Shown here piece by piece: positions 62,109-64,000 of a stretch of DNA of 64,000 bases (the stretch's first letter is position 1; each line of letters begins with the position of its first letter). The DNA comes from JBEDUK01 sp963781595 (lineage in GTDB: Bacteria; Actinomycetota; UBA4738): the NCBI GenBank assembly GCA_963781595.1, contig CAWAGG010000001.1, positions 930,001 to 994,000 of the forward strand. Direction: 5' to 3'. The notes below the pieces were generated by a model that saw only the letters and a list, made by a program, of their open reading frames with translations, was not told the DNA's origin and did not search any database. The position numbers and the translations under genes are program-made.

Positions 62109-62302
62109 GCGGTCCTCCTTCCTCCGGCGGACCGCCCGGTGCGATCCGTCGGGGGTCACGGTGCGCCCAGGCGCTGAAGGGGCTCTGACGGACGCTGAAG
62201 ACCCGCTGAAGGCGCGGGCGGCCGAGCCGGTAGGGCAGCGAGTAGCCTATGGACGCAGGCCCGCGGCGGTGGCTCGAACGGATGCTTCGACGAGGTGGGC
62301 AT

Positions 62303-64000
62303 GTGGAGTTTCGGATCCTTGGACCGCTCGAAGTAGCAGACCGCGGCGGGACGCTTGAAGTTCGCGGAGCCAAGCCGCGCGCCCTCCTCGCCCTCTTGGT
62401 GATCGATGCCGGGCATGTGATCTCGACGGACCGCCTGATCGATGCGCTCTGGGGGGATGAGGCCCCCGTCCAAGCGGAGAACGCGCTTCAGGTCCACGTT
62501 TCGGCGCTCCGCAAGGTGTTCCGTCAGAGCAGCGAGAGCATCGACAGCCGAGAGGTGCTCGTCACACAACGTCCGGGCTACGTGTTGCAGGTCGACGCCG
62601 ACCGGATAGACGCTCGCCGTTTCGAACGTCTCGCCGATGAGGGCGCTCGGGCGCTCCGCGCGGACCACCATGCCGAAGCAGCCGCCCAACTACGCGAGGC
62701 ATTGGCGTTGTGGCGCGGACCTGCGCTCGCGGAGTTCCGATACGAAACCTTCGCTCAGACCGACATCGAGCGCCTCGAGGAGCGGCGGATAACGGCACTC
62801 GAGGATCGCATCGAAGCCGACCTCGCACTGGGTCATCACGGAGAGGTGATCGGCGAGCTCGAAACGCTGATCGCGCGATGGCCGCTCCGGGAACGGCTGC
62901 GCTCGCATCTCATGCTTGCCCTCTATCGGAGCGGCCGCCAGGCGGAATCGCTCGACACCCTCCGACAGACCCGGGAGGTACTCGCCGACGAGCTCGGCAT
63001 CGATCCCGGTCCGGAGCTGAGGCGACTGGGAGCCGCGATCCTCGCGCAAGATCCGGCACTGGAGCTCGTGGCCGACGAGACGGACGACGAAGCTTCGATC
63101 GCGCCGATCATCGCGGTCCAGCCACCCGCGCCCGAGAGAACGGCCCGCGGAGCCGGTCAGATCGCACATCTGGAGCGTGCGGAGATCGCACGTCTGGAGC
63201 GTGCGGACCATCCCGCGAAGGAACGGAAGGTCGTGACCGTGTTGTTCTGCGACATGGTCGGATCCACGGCACACGCGGACGGGGCGGATCCGGAGGATGT
63301 CGACGCTCGGATGCTGCCCTATTACCGACTCCTGCGAAGCCTGCTGGAAGGGTACGGCGGCACGGTCGAGAAGTTCGCAGGTGACGCCGTGATGGCTGTG
63401 TTCGGCGCGCCGACCACCCACGAGGACGACCCTGAACGAGCGGTACGCGCAGGTCTTCGGATCGTTGAGGCGATCGAGGACATGAACGAACGACAGCCTG
63501 ACCTCGACCTGCGGGTCCGGATCGGCATCGAGTCGGGTGAGGCGCTCGTCTCGCTCGACGCACGGCCAGAGCGCGGCGAACCGTTCGTGGTTGGGGACGT
63601 GGCCAACACTGCCTTTCGGCTGCAGACCGTGAGTCCATCGGCAGCGTTGGCGTCGGCGTCGCTGCGTATCGCGCCACTCAGGATGTGTTCCTCTACGAAG
63701 CATTGCCGGCCGTATTCGTCGACGGGAAATCGGAACCGGTCACGATCTACCGAGCGACCGCGGCGCGCTCGACGTCGCCCGACGAGCCGAGCCGGCCGTA
63801 CGCGAGCGCATTCGTCGGCCGCGACGTCGAGCGGGAGCTCTTGCGGGCGATCTTCTCGCGTTCCATGCACGACTCGAGTTGCCAGCTGGTCACGATCTGC
63901 GGCGAACCCGGCATCGGGAAGACCCGTCTCGTCGCCGACCTGTTCGCGTACGTCGACGGGGCCGGCGAGCGCATCGTCAGGTGGCGACGTGGACGATGCC
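62303..64000 (+). CDS. SARP/BTAD-adenylyl cyclase-AAA regulator, frameshifted, cut by the right edge
   Basis: An OmpR-type winged helix (VEFRILGPLEV, VSALRKVFR) and BTAD helices (about 95-245) are followed by a class III cyclase domain: LFCDMVGST, KFAGDAVMAVFGAP, GDVANTAFR, with residues complete. After 63630 the frame breaks. Continuation (VGVAAYRATQDVFLYEALPA, FVGRDVEREL, Walker A GEPGIGKT) is in the next frame, as if one base were lost near 63632-63636. A 24-bp tandem duplication (63159-63206) lies in the linker. GTG start with GAGGTGGG upstream. Third-position GC looks lower than in neighbours, possibly a sign of different ancestry. Confidence 0.82.
   Translation, partial: MEFRILGPLEVADRGGTLEVRGAKPRALLALLVIDAGHVISTDRLIDALWGDEAPVQAENALQVHVSALRKVFRQSSESIDSREVLVTQRPGYVLQVDADRIDARRFERLADEGARALRADHHAEAAAQLREALALWRGPALAEFRYETFAQTDIERLEERRITALEDRIEADLALGHHGEVIGELETLIARWPLRERLRSHLMLALYRSGRQAESLDTLRQTREVLADELGIDPGPELRRLGAAILAQDPALELVADETDDEASIAPIIAVQPPAPERTARGAGQIAHLERAEIARLERADHPAKERKVVTVLFCDMVGSTAHADGADPEDVDARMLPYYRLLRSLLEGYGGTVEKFAGDAVMAVFGAPTTHEDDPERAVRAGLRIVEAIEDMNERQPDLDLRVRIGIESGEALVSLDARPERGEPFVVGDVANTAFRLQTVSPSAALASASLRIAPLRMCSSTKHCRPYSSTGNRNRSRSTERPRRARRRPTSRAGRTRAHSSAATSSGSSCGRSSRVPCTTRVASWSRSAANPASGRPVSSPTCSRTSTGPASASSGGDVDDA

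Noticed and set aside
1..64000. cas genes to accompany the array
   Set aside because: No Cas1, Cas2, Cas3, Cas5-8, Cas10 or effector motifs were found in any plausible gene of the window; they are expected left of position 1 or elsewhere.

Overview
This is a GC-rich chromosomal window that looks actinobacterial, or from a closely related high-GC lineage. The reasons are two F420-type LLM oxidoreductases, a DDN-family nitroreductase-like protein, a mycothiol-dependent maleylpyruvate isomerase-like protein, a SARP/BTAD regulator, many GTG starts, and a recurring TANNNT box 8-9 nt before start codons that suggests leaderless transcripts. The exact taxon cannot be read from the sequence. No rRNA, tRNA or cas gene was found.

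1-3743: a CRISPR array runs off the left edge. It has 32 visible repeats of 36 bp, each with a perfect 20-bp palindrome, and unique spacers of 35-42 bp. An IS256-family element (2141-3544) sits inside one spacer and is flanked by an 8-bp target duplication. The last repeat is degenerate and is followed by an orphan ABC ATPase.

4654-21606: a catabolic region. A plus-strand operon (D-threonine aldolase-like enzyme, DhaK, DhaL, cyclase-family hydrolase) faces a long minus-strand series. That series holds a second D-threonine aldolase/D-serine dehydratase-like enzyme, a class III aminotransferase remnant, RidA, three SDRs, a zinc alcohol dehydrogenase and an APC permease. After a hairpin come a DRE-TIM lyase/synthase, a second cyclase, acetaldehyde dehydrogenase, 4-hydroxy-2-oxovalerate aldolase, a GntR regulator and a P450. 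The inferred theme is uptake of an amino or hydroxy acid and its breakdown to aldehydes, pyruvate and acetyl-CoA.

21761-30419: the most interesting region. A class III adenylyl cyclase-AAA-TPR protein lies behind a SLOG protein with four membrane segments. Divergent from these is a two-gene operon encoding a stand-alone SLATT (DUF4231-like) two-TM protein and a TIR-TM-WD40 protein. The parts are those of nucleotide-signalled, membrane- or NAD-targeting conflict systems. This four-gene set is the best candidate here for an undescribed defence locus.

30452-52314: mostly single-gene housekeeping and accessory enzymes. They include a metallo-hydrolase, two CBS proteins, LLM oxidoreductases, a Nudix hydrolase, a flavodoxin, an amino acid oxidase, two AlkZ-like winged-helix proteins with different active-site motifs, a kelch lipoprotein, a UvrD2-like helicase with HRDC, an SGNH esterase, an orphan baseplate-like protein and a frameshifted quinone oxidoreductase.

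52375-64000: a signalling-rich end. It holds a [3Fe-4S] ferredoxin-adenylyl cyclase fusion behind a giant LuxR-AAA regulator, a PlsC acyltransferase, a GAF-GGDEF-GAF-HD-GYP c-di-GMP protein, a GNAT acetyltransferase, an EamA exporter, a secreted Pro-rich protein, and a SARP-cyclase-AAA regulator that is frameshifted and cut by the right edge.
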